47,406 nt of DNA from positions 1-47,406 of IMG/VR virus record IMGVR_UViG_3300043465_000691, one strand, 5' to 3'. Both the position numbers and the translations under genes were made by a program. Position 1 is the stretch's first letter. Every line of letters starts with the position of its first letter. This DNA is from a virus. Under the pieces are notes generated by a model, which was not told the DNA's origin, made no database searches, and saw only the letters and a program-made list of their open reading frames with translations. Below, in pieces: positions 16,985 through 27,011 of the stretch.

Positions 16985-19900
16985 TCAGGTCGTAACCTCA
17001 ACAGTTTCCACTTTTGCCACAAATCGTACACTGCCGCTTGCGACGCCTATTGCTTGAACACTTAAACCTCCGTTTACTGCATCAGCTACAACATTCACAT
17101 CGTATGCCTGACTTGCCCAAATTTTTGTTTTGTTAACTGTGCGTACCACAGTTGTGTTTGCACCTGCATATCTAGAAATAGATCCGCTAAACTCCCATGC
17201 ACCTTCATCGTTACTGGTAGTAGACTTTGCAGTGGCAAATACTTTAAACATATAACTAGAATTATCAGGAAGAATAACTTGATTGTTTGTAGTTGCAGTA
17301 GTGTTATTCACAGTCAAAGTAAATGTAGAAGTTGAAGTTGCTAATCCTCGTAAAATGTATGACCCGGATTGTGCATCTCCTGCTGCTGCAAATGTTCCAT
17401 TTGAAACTATATTTGCATCTAAAATTCCTCGAGTAGTTGCACCGTCGCCGAGAACAATGTTATCGCCAACTGCTAGGCCGCCTGTAATAACTACCGCAGC
17501 ACTTTGAGTATTAATTGCAGTTTGTGTACTTCTAAAATTAGTCAGTGTACTGCCAACAGTTAATACACCCAACGCACCTGTTATGGTAGAACCAATATTA
17601 ATGTTGGCAATAGATGTAGCAACACCAGCAGTACCAATGTTAACTGTTTTTAGTGTTGCAGCTAAAGTTGCTGCTGATGCAATGTTTGCAGTCAGTGCCG
17701 CAGTATTGTTAGAAATATTAGCAGTTGTACCGCTGTGTGTTAACGTTCCAGCTACTGTTAAATCTTCAAAAGAGGTAACATCAGGATCGTCAATTGTTGC
17801 TGTAGCACCTAAACTTGTAACGCTTGCTGCCCAAGAGCTGTTTACAATCATAGCAGGTGTAACTGTTTGATATGCTGTGTTTGCTGGAATTTCTTCAGTA
17901 ATCAGTGTCCAAATACGGCCACCAGCAACAGTTGAACGTCTCCAGTATTCAAAATCACCAGATATAGGATCGTATGTTACTGTATGGTTAGTAGTGCCGA
18001 CACTCAGTGCAGCCTCTCCGCTTTCTGATATCCAATATACTGTACCCAACACAGTTGATACTGCATCTTTTACATAGCTAACCCATAGAACATCGTTGTC
18101 CATGTTATCACTATAAACTACACTAGCAGTGGCTTTAACTGCACTCTTTATTTTAAAGGTAGTGCTGTCGCCTACATTAGGCAGTGACCATGTCAAGCAT
18201 TTAATCCACTGGTTTGTTCCCGGACTTGCACCAGCATATTCGCTGTGTTCAATGTAGCCAGGTGCACCAAATATGCTGCCTTCGACGTATAAATTCTTTT
18301 TAATACTTACACCGCCAGCAACTTGTACTGAGCCAGTTGCAGTGTTTGTGGCCTGAGATGTATTATTAAAATATATAATTTGATTAGTTGACGAAGTTCT
18401 GCTGGTAATAGAATCTAATGTAGCAGTGCTCCAGATTGTGATTGCACCAAAGTTAGACGATACTGCGGTGTCAGTTCCTGCAAAGATTTGACTTACACCA
18501 ATACCGCCAGAACCTAAACTAGAAGTGGTTAATACTTCTAACCCTGCTGCATAAATTCTGTTGCCAACATATAAGTCACCGCCAATACCAGCACCGCCGG
18601 CAACAGTCAACGCACCAGATACTGTATTAGTTGCACTGGTAGTATTAACTAAATTCAAGCTGCCAAACTGTGCAGCACCCCAAGTTCCTGTATTAGAAAA
18701 TAGTGCTGGAAATTCTTGGAAGCCGCCTGGCCAAATATCTGTCTTATAAACCAGCTTCTTGCTGGCATTGTCCATGCCAAGGAAAGAATGGTTATCGTAT
18801 GTAGATGAAGATGAAGCCGTCGTACTGTAATGCAATAGTACGCCTCGATCAAAACCGTCATTGACATTTAAGTTAGTATTGTCAATGCCTGCACCAAGAC
18901 TCAGAACCGGGTCAATTACGACTGTTTGAGTTGAATTTACATAGGTTTGTGTGCCAAAAACTTGTAAATTACCGTAAATTGCAGCGTTTCCGCCTACAAT
19001 TAAATTACGGCCTATACCAACACCACCGGCAACAGTTAATGCACCTGCTGTAGAAGTATTTGAATCTGTATTATTACTAATACTGATAGCATTGGTAGTA
19101 GTTGCACCTCTATTTGTAACAGATTGCAGGGTGGAAGTATTCCAAACAACTACCGTTCCAGTAGTTCTACTCACGCTAGTGTCTGTTCCTGCTGTTAGAG
19201 TCTGAACACCTAAATTAGTGAACGTCACAATACCAGTGGCCGAACTGACTCCAATGTAAGTTGATCCGACTGCGGCAATAACACCAGTGTTATTGATAGT
19301 AAAGCTGGTTGCGGTTCCGACGCTGATTTCATCAGTTATAGTAATACCAGAACCGGCAGTTGGATTTACATTGGTAACAACACGATTTCCGCTATCATAT
19401 AACTCGGCTGCACGTACCTGTTTACCGACTCCCAACCCTCCGTAGATAACCACAGCACCATCAGTAGTGGTTGTACTTGCAGTTGTATTTTCAAAGACCG
19501 CAGTAGCAGCAGGAGTTCCTTTTAAAGATACTGTAATTAATGCAGTTTCAATTGTTGCTTGTCCGCCAATACCAACACCACCAGAAACAACCAGTGCACC
19601 TGTTGATGTGCTGTTTGATACAGTATTATTGTTAATAATAATTGCGTTAGTTGTAGAATTTCCTCTTTCGGTGACTAACTGTAATGTGTCAATAGACTCA
19701 ATAATCACAGCACCGGTGCTGGTATTAACTGCAATACCAGAACCAGTAGTTAAACTGGTCACGCCATATGTGCCCAACGAAGCATTGGTGATTACTAAGC
19801 TGCCATTTGAATAAATGTTTGCAGCTTTGATATCCCCGCCTACTTCTAGTTGAGCAGTAGCAGTGGCAGTATTAATTCCAACAAAATTAGAACCTGATGA

Positions 19901-22900
19901 GCCGCCAGCAATTTTTACAACATCGTTTGCACCCAATGCCAGCGTTTGACTTCCTGCAGGTAATAGTTGGAAGTATCCTGTAAGGCCTGTACCAGTCCAT
20001 AGTAAATCTACAATCCCGCCGACTGGGTCGTACCATGATTGTAGCTGATTTGTTCCGTTTACAGTTAACGCACTTCTGCTGTCAATTGCTCCCACAATAG
20101 GGCTTGACATGAATGTGACAAATTCGTTAACGTAGAGTTTTTTGCCTACATATAAGCCACCACTAATACCTACTGCTTTAGTACTTCCAGAAATTGTTGC
20201 CTGCGAAGTATTTGAGAATGTAACAGCATAAGGAGTAATGGCTCCACGCATTGTTACACTTTCTAAAGTGTCTGTTTCAGTAGTTAATACTTGAATACCA
20301 TTTGAATAGATATTAGCAGCATATACATCGCCAGTAATACCTACTCCGCCGCGGACTGTTAACGCACCGCTGGTTGTGGAAGTACTAGATGCAGTGTTTA
20401 AAATAGTGATTGCCGCAGTGGTTGTTGATCCTCTGTTGGCAACAGTGTCTAGTGTAGATGTGTTCCAAACAACTATAACACCAGTAGAAGAAGAAACTGC
20501 TGTGTCAGTACCTGCTGTTAGTGCAGTTACACCCAAATCTCCAATACTTGATTCAGTTACAACTGGACTTCCATTGGAGTATAAGTTGCTAGCATATAAG
20601 TTTCCGCCAACTCCTACTCCGCCAGTTACTACTAATGCACCAGTTGTGGTACCGGTTGAGTTAGTTACATTGGCAAAAGTCAATGCAACAGTGGTTGTTG
20701 ATCCTCGTTGTGTAACAGTTTGAAGTGTAGATGTATTACTGATTGTAATAACGCCACGGCCTGGATATGTAATGCCACTTTCAATATTAATGTCAGCACC
20801 GGCCAATGCCTGTGTTACAACATATTGGCCGATTGTTGCAGTTGAAACAATTAATCCGGTTGAATCAAAATATCTATTAGCGTATAAATCTCCGGCAAAG
20901 CTGCCGCCGCCTGCTACTTTTAATGCACCGCTGTTTAGCAACCCGCCGGCGTCGGTCCTCATTAATTCTAATGTGCCGAACTTTGCTGCACCCCAAGTAC
21001 CAGAACTTGCAAAGCTAGGAGTATATGCTCCTGCAGGACCTGTTATAACTCCAGTTTTATAGATTAGAGTTTCACTATTATTATCCATACCCAAGAATGT
21101 TCTTGTGTATGTACTAGTTCCTGAGCCTGTGTTGTAATGTAATAATAAACCGCGATCAAAACCATCGTCAACTGTTAAATCTGTTCCGTCGGGGTTAATA
21201 CCTAAATCTAGTATAGGGTCAACAATGCTGGTCTGTGTACTGTTAACAATTGTAGTTGTTCCTCGAACAACTAGATCCCCGACTATAGTTGCCTTACCGC
21301 CAACCCATAGGTCTTTAGCAATGCCAACACCGCCCCTAACTACTAATGCACCGGTCGTTGTGGACACTGCATTTTCAACACTTGTGGCTAAAATTTGTCC
21401 AGTAAAGTTTAATGCACCGTTAACTTGCAAATCACTTTCAATTGTGGTTAAACTACCTGCAGGATTTAAAGTTAAGTTACCGCTAATTGTCTGTATTGTG
21501 CTTCCAGAAAGCAACAACTGCCCTACTTGAATACTTGTAGGTTGTAAAACTGATGTGTTAACACCGTCACTGATTGTTAAGCTAGACAACGGCCCTAATC
21601 TAAAGTTAGCTGTACCAAAGTCAACGTTACCTGTACGTTGATTAATACGGAATTCAGGACCTACTCTAAAGTCACCTAAGTGGTCAACTGTTTGGAAGTA
21701 TACTTTTGCACCATTTAATCTAACAATTTCATTTGCTTGAATTGCAAGGCTTGGGTCGTTGGTAAAGTCTTTTCCGCTACCAATGTGACTCATGTTAAAG
21801 GCAATTGCTTTAAAGTCAATACCTTCGCCATCTGCATATATACCGTAATTACCGTAGACTACAGCAGATCCAATACTACGCAACTCTCCGCCAAACTGTC
21901 TGTAATCTGCAAGACTGATTTGTTGAGCACTGGCTACTACTGCCGCAGTATAAGTTCCAGTAGTGGAGTAAACGTTTTGACTGCCTAATCCGTCATCTGT
22001 AAAACTTGTACTTAAATTTGCACCGTCGCAGTGTAATAATACAGTTGTGCTATTGTCACTTGCGTAAGCACTAGTTGGAGGTGTAAAAGATCCGGTGTAT
22101 CTAGGAGTAGTGCTTATTCTAAGTTCGTCTAGATAACCTCGTAAACTTAACGTTGGTACACCTGTATAGCCGCCAATTGTCAAACTATCTGCATTGGTTA
22201 TATTTGCAGACGAAGTAGTAGTTGCTTCAAGGTTACCATTGATAAACAATCTATTAGTATTGCTTAAATCACGGCTCATCATTACATGATACCATATGCC
22301 AGTGCTAAAGGTATTTGTAGAAGTAAATGCAATAGCACCGTGTTGTCCTGCAAGTTTGTTGTCTGCACCTACCCAAAGACCAAATGTTGTTGAAGGAGTA
22401 AGTCCTTTATTGACAACGTATTGCTTTCTGTTATTCTGTGTTAGGTGAATCCAAGCTTCAACGGTATAAGAACTAAACCCGTACTGTAAATCAGCATCGC
22501 TTACAATGTCTAATAAGTCGCCGTCGGTGGTAAAGTATGCTGCACCTGTTCCGAACTTGCGTTCAAAACTGCTGATTACTGTGGCATTGTAAACGTTAAT
22601 TGTTTTACCAGTTCTGTCTGCTGCTTCAACAAACCCAGATGCCTTGCCGTCTAGGTAAACGTATTCGCTAGTGACTTCGTCAATTAATCCCGAAGCTAAT
22701 AATGTACCAGTTGAACCAACATAATGTAGATTATGACCAACAGTGAATGTTCCTGTACTGTTTGCTAGACGTAGTCTTGTACGGCCTTGACCACCCCAAC
22801 CAACAGATCCGCTGGTACCAACAATACCCTTATCTGCAAAATAACTAAAACCGTTTAATAATTCAACTCTTGTTCCGTTAGTAATATGTACCGCTTCACT

Positions 22901-23698
22901 GCTAGGAACAATAAAAGTTGCTTCGTTGAATAAAAAGGCTGCTTCGAGACTGGTAGGGTCAACATTTGCACCATCTAAGTATGCACCGCCGCCTGCATCA
23001 TTGCTGTCAAAACCGTAAGGGTCACCTACCGTAGGGTTTGATCCTTTTGTCAGTACTGAAAATCGTTCTACATACGGGCTACGTGTTGTGATTTTTGCAC
23101 CCGGTGCAAACTTAAATGCATATCCCGGTTTGTAAAATCCGCCAACAGTAAAGTCGCTGATTGTGGTTTCACCGTTTAATAAAAATGCACTCTGTGTATT
23201 GGTTGCAGTAGTAGGAGAAACGTATACCTGTCTAAGTCCTGCACCTTTAACTGATACTCCAGCTGGTACAGTTAGCGGGAATTCTTCAACGTATGTTCCT
23301 GCTAAAATGTTAACCGCAGCATTTGCTCCAACGGCATCTGCAAGTTCTAAACCTCGCTTTACAGTTCTAACAGCAGATTGCGGCAATTTGCCGCTTGCAT
23401 TATTGTCACCGTCTTCAGAAACATAGAAATGATGATAATCACTTTTTAATAAATTAACACCCTGAACAATTAAATCACCTTGAATGCCCACTCCGCCTGC
23501 GACCACTAATGCACCTGTTAGTGAACTAGTAGATGTGGTGGTGTTTATTATGAATAGTGGACCGCCAAACGTGGATCGGCCCGATGTTGCGATGCCCCCG
23601 TGTACAACGAGTGCTCCTGTTGTGGTGCTGGTTGATGTGGCTGTTAAACCATTAAGAACTACAGCACCGTTTTTAACGATGAAATCAGCTTGTGCCAC
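16985..23698 (-). CDS. Giant virion appendage protein with TGALxVxGG repeats and LamG-like domain
   Basis: A 2237-residue structural protein starting at GTG 23698 (MAQADFIVKNGAVVLNG), with AAGGGAAA as ribosome site. About 14 copies of a short repeat of the type TGALVVxGGVGIGGNLYxxN occur along its length; these probably form stacked beta turns of a fibrous shaft. Residues about 90-300 look pectin-lyase-like (FYVSEDGDNNASGK, VNILAGTYVEEFPLTVPAGV). Residues about 375-561 are LamG-like. Two copies of a DRGxLLHY module follow. The C-terminus ends in a beta cap (GSVRFVAKVETVEVTT) that is common at tail-protein ends. An AATAAATA element lies 38 bases upstream. Its place in the particle is inferred: long side fibre or baseplate appendage. 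Confidence 0.8.
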   Translation of the reverse strand: MAQADFIVKNGAVVLNGLTATSTSTTTGALVVHGGIATSGRSTFGGPLFIINTTTSTSSLTGALVVAGGVGIQGDLIVQGVNLLKSDYHHFYVSEDGDNNASGKLPQSAVRTVKRGLELADAVGANAAVNILAGTYVEEFPLTVPAGVSVKGAGLRQVYVSPTTATNTQSAFLLNGETTISDFTVGGFYKPGYAFKFAPGAKITTRSPYVERFSVLTKGSNPTVGDPYGFDSNDAGGGAYLDGANVDPTSLEAAFLFNEATFIVPSSEAVHITNGTRVELLNGFSYFADKGIVGTSGSVGWGGQGRTRLRLANSTGTFTVGHNLHYVGSTGTLLASGLIDEVTSEYVYLDGKASGFVEAADRTGKTINVYNATVISSFERKFGTGAAYFTTDGDLLDIVSDADLQYGFSSYTVEAWIHLTQNNRKQYVVNKGLTPSTTFGLWVGADNKLAGQHGAIAFTSTNTFSTGIWYHVMMSRDLSNTNRLFINGNLEATTTSSANITNADSLTIGGYTGVPTLSLRGYLDELRISTTPRYTGSFTPPTSAYASDNSTTVLLHCDGANLSTSFTDDGLGSQNVYSTTGTYTAAVVASAQQISLADYRQFGGELRSIGSAVVYGNYGIYADGEGIDFKAIAFNMSHIGSGKDFTNDPSLAIQANEIVRLNGAKVYFQTVDHLGDFRVGPEFRINQRTGNVDFGTANFRLGPLSSLTISDGVNTSVLQPTSIQVGQLLLSGSTIQTISGNLTLNPAGSLTTIESDLQVNGALNFTGQILATSVENAVSTTTGALVVRGGVGIAKDLWVGGKATIVGDLVVRGTTTIVNSTQTSIVDPILDLGINPDGTDLTVDDGFDRGLLLHYNTGSGTSTYTRTFLGMDNNSETLIYKTGVITGPAGAYTPSFASSGTWGAAKFGTLELMRTDAGGLLNSGALKVAGGGSFAGDLYANRYFDSTGLIVSTATIGQYVVTQALAGADINIESGITYPGRGVITISNTSTLQTVTQRGSTTTVALTFANVTNSTGTTTGALVVTGGVGVGGNLYASNLYSNGSPVVTESSIGDLGVTALTAGTDTAVSSSTGVIVVWNTSTLDTVANRGSTTTAAITILNTASSTSTTSGALTVRGGVGITGDVYAANIYSNGIQVLTTETDTLESVTMRGAITPYAVTFSNTSQATISGSTKAVGISGGLYVGKKLYVNEFVTFMSSPIVGAIDSRSALTVNGTNQLQSWYDPVGGIVDLLWTGTGLTGYFQLLPAGSQTLALGANDVVKIAGGSSGSNFVGINTATATAQLEVGGDIKAANIYSNGSLVITNASLGTYGVTSLTTGSGIAVNTSTGAVIIESIDTLQLVTERGNSTTNAIIINNNTVSNSTSTGALVVSGGVGIGGQATIETALITVSLKGTPAATAVFENTTASTTTTDGAVVIYGGLGVGKQVRAAELYDSGNRVVTNVNPTAGSGITITDEISVGTATSFTINNTGVIAAVGSTYIGVSSATGIVTFTNLGVQTLTAGTDTSVSRTTGTVVVWNTSTLQSVTNRGATTTNAISISNNTDSNTSTAGALTVAGGVGIGRNLIVGGNAAIYGNLQVFGTQTYVNSTQTVVIDPVLSLGAGIDNTNLNVNDGFDRGVLLHYSTTASSSSTYDNHSFLGMDNASKKLVYKTDIWPGGFQEFPALFSNTGTWGAAQFGSLNLVNTTSATNTVSGALTVAGGAGIGGDLYVGNRIYAAGLEVLTTSSLGSGGIGVSQIFAGTDTAVSSNFGAITIWSTATLDSITSRTSSTNQIIYFNNTSQATNTATGSVQVAGGVSIKKNLYVEGSIFGAPGYIEHSEYAGASPGTNQWIKCLTWSLPNVGDSTTFKIKSAVKATASVVYSDNMDNDVLWVSYVKDAVSTVLGTVYWISESGEAALSVGTTNHTVTYDPISGDFEYWRRSTVAGGRIWTLITEEIPANTAYQTVTPAMIVNSSWAASVTSLGATATIDDPDVTSFEDLTVAGTLTHSGTTANISNNTAALTANIASAATLAATLKTVNIGTAGVATSIANINIGSTITGALGVLTVGSTLTNFRSTQTAINTQSAAVVITGGLAVGDNIVLGDGATTRGILDANIVSNGTFAAAGDAQSGSYILRGLATSTSTFTLTVNNTTATTNNQVILPDNSSYMFKVFATAKSTTSNDEGAWEFSGSISRYAGANTTVVRTVNKTKIWASQAYDVNVVADAVNGGLSVQAIGVASGSVRFVAKVETVEVTT
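18650..18955 (-). repeat. DRGxLLHY module, copy 2 of the 2237-residue protein
   Basis: Encodes VNSTQTVVIDPVLSLGAG, then DGFDRGVLLHY, HSFLGMDNASKKLVYKT and TGTWGAAQFGSLNL. It repeats the plan of 20940-21260 and 25440-25740, so it is a re-used unit of about 100 residues. Confidence 0.7.
20940..21260 (-). repeat. DRGxLLHY module, copy 1 of the 2237-residue protein
   Basis: Encodes VNSTQTSIVDPILDLGIN, DGFDRGLLLHY, RTFLGMDNNSETLIYKT and SGTWGAAKFGTLEL. It is closest to the copy at 18650-18955 and looks like an internal duplication. Confidence 0.7.
22015..22575 (-). other. LamG/concanavalin-like domain inside the 2237-residue protein
   Basis: Residues about 375-561: SSYTVEAWIHLT, FGLWVGADNKL, GIWYHVMMSRDLSNTNRLFI, LTIGGY, GYLDELRIS and RYTGSFTPP. 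This order (EAWI, W-H--, L-ING, GYLDELRIS) is the classic LamG-like jelly roll, which often binds sugars or matrix proteins, so it is a candidate receptor-binding part. Confidence 0.82.
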
Positions 23699-23736
23699 TC
23701 AGTTTCCCTTTCCACTTGACGGCTTTAAATTTTTAG

Positions 23737-23744
23737 TATTTATT
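23737..23744 (-). promoter_or_regulatory. Late promoter-like AATAAATA of the 2237-residue gene
   Basis: Minus-strand AATAAATACTAA overlaps the stop of the upstream gene and ends 38 bases before GTG 23698. Confidence 0.5.
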
Positions 23745-26700
23745 AAGTCACTATTGCCATACGCAAAGCTCTAAGATTCATACTTACCGGAGTATAGTTT
23801 GGTGTAAAGATAACATTAATATTGCCTGTATTATAAGTAACATCAAAGGTACCTAATTCACCCGTGTTTGTAATAATACCATATTGACTGATGTAGACTC
23901 CGCTAGTGGCGTTGGACCCGTCGTATGTTACCATTAATTCAACCACATGGAATTTATTAGGAGTTCCCAAGTCAACTATCTGTACAAGATACTTAGCTGT
24001 AGTAAATTCATTACCTACATATGTGTCAATTGTCACAGCAGAATCATTGCTCTTACCAATAACGGTTGCAGAACTAATCTGGTTATCAACAACTTTAAAA
24101 GTCTGTGCTCTAACTTCGCCGCCTGAAGTAATATTTCCGCCAACTCCAACTCCACCAACTACCTGCAATGCCCCTGAAGTAGTTGTGCCTACGTTAGAGT
24201 TTGTACCGCCTAGCTTAACTTTGCCGTTGTTAACCTGCAATGCCCACTTGTTAGTAGCATCAGAACCACCTGTAAATAGTGGTTCGTTATCAATGAATAC
24301 TGTAGCAGCATTAGTCCATACTGGATTCAATACACCTTGAATAGTTGGACGACCAATACTGTGAATAGCTAACGAATTAGGAGTACCAGATGTTAAAGAA
24401 TCAACGTAGGTTGATGAACTTAGTATTAAGCCTGCACCTAATGCATTGATTACATCTTGTGTTACCTGTCCAGATCGAATTAGCTTTCCGCCGATGAATA
24501 CATCTTTAGCAACGCCAACTCCGCCCTTGACTACTATTGCCCCTGTTGAAGTGTTAATTGCAGTGTCAGTGCTTAATACCTGTAGTTCTTTACCTACAAA
24601 TACTGCACCACCAATGCCAACTCCGCCAACAACTGTTAAGTCACCTGTAGTAGTTGATGTAGAACTTGTTCCGCTATTAATACTTGCAGTTTGAATATTA
24701 ATTCTATTTGCATTAATAGTTTTGCCAACACCTAAGCCACCTGCAATTACCACAGCACCGTTATTTGTTGCAGTGCTGTCTATTTCACTAGTAACAACTA
24801 GAGTTTCAACAGTTAATGTGTTTACAACAGTTACAAGACCACCAACAGTTAAGTCACCTGCAATACCTGCACCGCCACCTACCACTAATGCACCGGTGTC
24901 AGTACTGGTACTCTGTGTAGTGTCATATATTTTTGTTTGGCCGCCAATATTGACATTTTTGCCAATACCAACTCCACCAACAACAGTTAACGCACCCGTG
25001 TCAGTGCTGTCAGATTGGGTATCATTTAAGATTCGTAGCGTGCCGCCTAGTGTTTGATTGCCACCAACATTAAGATTGCCACCAATGCCCACACCGCCAG
25101 ATACTGTAACTGCACCAGTGTCAGTACCGTCCGATTGTGTTAAATTAATAAATGCAAAACTTAATGTAAAGATACCGCCAATATTGTCGTTAACTGTACC
25201 AGTTGTAAGGATTCTAGCATTACCAATATAGCCTTCTTCTTCAACATAAAGATATCTAGTTCCAAGTCCACCTGTAGGAATTTGAACTGCATTGTTAACA
25301 ATGTTAGTTAACGAGAATGCACCGCTGGTAAATGTTACTGTTGAGCTGGCAAAAGTACTGTTACCACTAACAGCAATACCACCTTCAACAATCAATGCAC
25401 CAGTATCTGCATCAACAGATTCAGTAGCATCGCGTAAAATTAAGCTACCAGCTTCTAATGTGCTCCATGTTCCACTATTGTAATAGTTGCCAAATGGGTC
25501 GCTACCGGAAACACCAGGAAGAATTTCTTGTTTAAAGATGAATCTTTCTGTGGTATTTTCTAAGCCAATAAATGCACGATAATCAGTAGCTGTGCTTACA
25601 GAATTTTGATAGTGAATCAATAATCCCTTGTCATACACATCTGGAATTGTCAGCATTGAGCCGTCAATTCCGCCACCAATTTCAATAACAGGATCAACAA
25701 TATATGTGTTTGTTGAATTAATAGTTACCTGAGTACCTGTGCCCAATAAGAACAAGTCTCCTTTGATCACAGTTGATCCGTCAACTGTTAATGATCCGCC
25801 AAAATATCCGCCGCCCCCAACTATTAATGCATTAGTTGCAGTTGTTCCTGTAGAACTTCCAACAGCACCAATAATTAAATTCTTTCCAATGCCAACACCG
25901 CCGACTACAGTAAATGCCGCAGTGTCAGTGGAGCTTGCTGCTGTGTTATCTAATATTTCGGCAGTGTTTGCAGACAAGTTACGTTCAACTGTTGCACCGC
26001 CTTGAACAATCAATGCACCTGTTCCAAAACCTGTGCTGTCAGTTAAACTAGCTAGCCATACTTGATTGTCAAATCTTGCAACACCGGTTACGCCTAATCC
26101 GCCGCCGTTTGTTACTTGTAAACTGTTGCCGCCAACTGTGGCAGTGTTAGAGTTGCCGCTGACAAAGAAACCGTTTTGTGCATAAATGTCTTTGCCTACA
26201 CCTAAACCGCCCTTGACAGTCAATGCCCCCGTTGATGTAGATAATGAATTAATAGTACTTAGGAAAGTTCCTGTAGTTTCACCTACAAAATAACCACCTA
26301 AGTATAAGTTTCCGCCAATACCAGCACCGCCATTATTGTCAACTACTAACGCACCCGTTACTGTGCTGTAGGACTGTGTAGAAGTAGTAATACGAATTCC
26401 GTCTGGGAATTCAACAAGTCCTACGTTTTGTGTTGCACGAGTTAAAATTTCGCTGCTATTTAATGCCCACGGTCCAAATAAACTACCGCCGCCATAACCG
26501 ACCATACCGTTATTAAAGCTAATTCCGCCAGCAACCTGCAGGGCTTGACTAGAAGTAGTTGAAGTATTGCCGCTTGTTTCTCCCAAGAACATTGTTCCAG
26601 AAGTAATATACAATGACCATGCTTTTTCAATTGTTAAATTAGTACCAGCTGCTGGTGCACCTTTAACGTATATACTGGCAGCATTTGTATATGTTGCATT

Positions 26701-26997
26701 TTCACTGATTGTATCAAGTACTGAACTACCAAAATAGTTTACAATACCCCAAGTAGTTCTACCGGTGATTAATTCATCGGTGAATGTAGCATCTCTTAAA
26801 GAAAGTTGAGCACCTATACTGTGTTCACGCCCTTGTGCGACATTGCCGTGTCGTTTAATAGATCCGCCGACGTTGATGTTTCCGCCTACGCCCGCACCGC
26901 CGGCGACAATTAAAGCACCGGAAGAAGTTGCTAGTGACTGTGCAATTCCTTCTGCTACTATGCCTTGCTTGACGACGAAATCTTTTATTTGTGCCAT
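23743..26997 (-). CDS. Virion appendage protein with TGALxVxGG repeats, 1084 residues
   Basis: The protein starts MAQIKDFVVKQGIVAEG, similar to the 2237-residue protein (MAQADFIVKNGAVVLNG). It then has about a dozen or more TGALxVxGGVGIGxNLxxGG repeats, many in the form STDTGALTVVGGVGIGKN. One DRGxLLHY-type module lies in the middle. The C-terminal cap has AKYLVQIVDLGTPNKFHVVE, YGIITNTGELGTFDVTYNTG and FTPNY, and is shared with the next gene upstream (27012-28757). ATG 26997 has AAAGGAAC upstream, and the gap to the upstream gene is 14 bases, so it is co-transcribed. It is probably a fibre or baseplate-attached appendage. The repeats are fibrous; no enzymatic motif is seen. Confidence 0.78.
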   Translation of the reverse strand: MAQIKDFVVKQGIVAEGIAQSLATSSGALIVAGGAGVGGNINVGGSIKRHGNVAQGREHSIGAQLSLRDATFTDELITGRTTWGIVNYFGSSVLDTISENATYTNAASIYVKGAPAAGTNLTIEKAWSLYITSGTMFLGETSGNTSTTSSQALQVAGGISFNNGMVGYGGGSLFGPWALNSSEILTRATQNVGLVEFPDGIRITTSTQSYSTVTGALVVDNNGGAGIGGNLYLGGYFVGETTGTFLSTINSLSTSTGALTVKGGLGVGKDIYAQNGFFVSGNSNTATVGGNSLQVTNGGGLGVTGVARFDNQVWLASLTDSTGFGTGALIVQGGATVERNLSANTAEILDNTAASSTDTAAFTVVGGVGIGKNLIIGAVGSSTGTTATNALIVGGGGYFGGSLTVDGSTVIKGDLFLLGTGTQVTINSTNTYIVDPVIEIGGGIDGSMLTIPDVYDKGLLIHYQNSVSTATDYRAFIGLENTTERFIFKQEILPGVSGSDPFGNYYNSGTWSTLEAGSLILRDATESVDADTGALIVEGGIAVSGNSTFASSTVTFTSGAFSLTNIVNNAVQIPTGGLGTRYLYVEEEGYIGNARILTTGTVNDNIGGIFTLSFAFINLTQSDGTDTGAVTVSGGVGIGGNLNVGGNQTLGGTLRILNDTQSDSTDTGALTVVGGVGIGKNVNIGGQTKIYDTTQSTSTDTGALVVGGGAGIAGDLTVGGLVTVVNTLTVETLVVTSEIDSTATNNGAVVIAGGLGVGKTINANRINIQTASINSGTSSTSTTTGDLTVVGGVGIGGAVFVGKELQVLSTDTAINTSTGAIVVKGGVGVAKDVFIGGKLIRSGQVTQDVINALGAGLILSSSTYVDSLTSGTPNSLAIHSIGRPTIQGVLNPVWTNAATVFIDNEPLFTGGSDATNKWALQVNNGKVKLGGTNSNVGTTTSGALQVVGGVGVGGNITSGGEVRAQTFKVVDNQISSATVIGKSNDSAVTIDTYVGNEFTTAKYLVQIVDLGTPNKFHVVELMVTYDGSNATSGVYISQYGIITNTGELGTFDVTYNTGNINVIFTPNYTPVSMNLRALRMAIVT
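25440..25740 (-). repeat. DRGxLLHY module in the 1084-residue protein
   Basis: Encodes INSTNTYIVDPVIEIGGG, DVYDKGLLIHY, RAFIGLENTTERFIFKQ and SGTWSTLEAGSLIL. It has the same order as the two modules in the next gene but is more diverged, with Lys replacing Arg in DRG. Confidence 0.68.
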
Positions 26998-27011
26998 CTG
27001 TTGTTCCTTTG

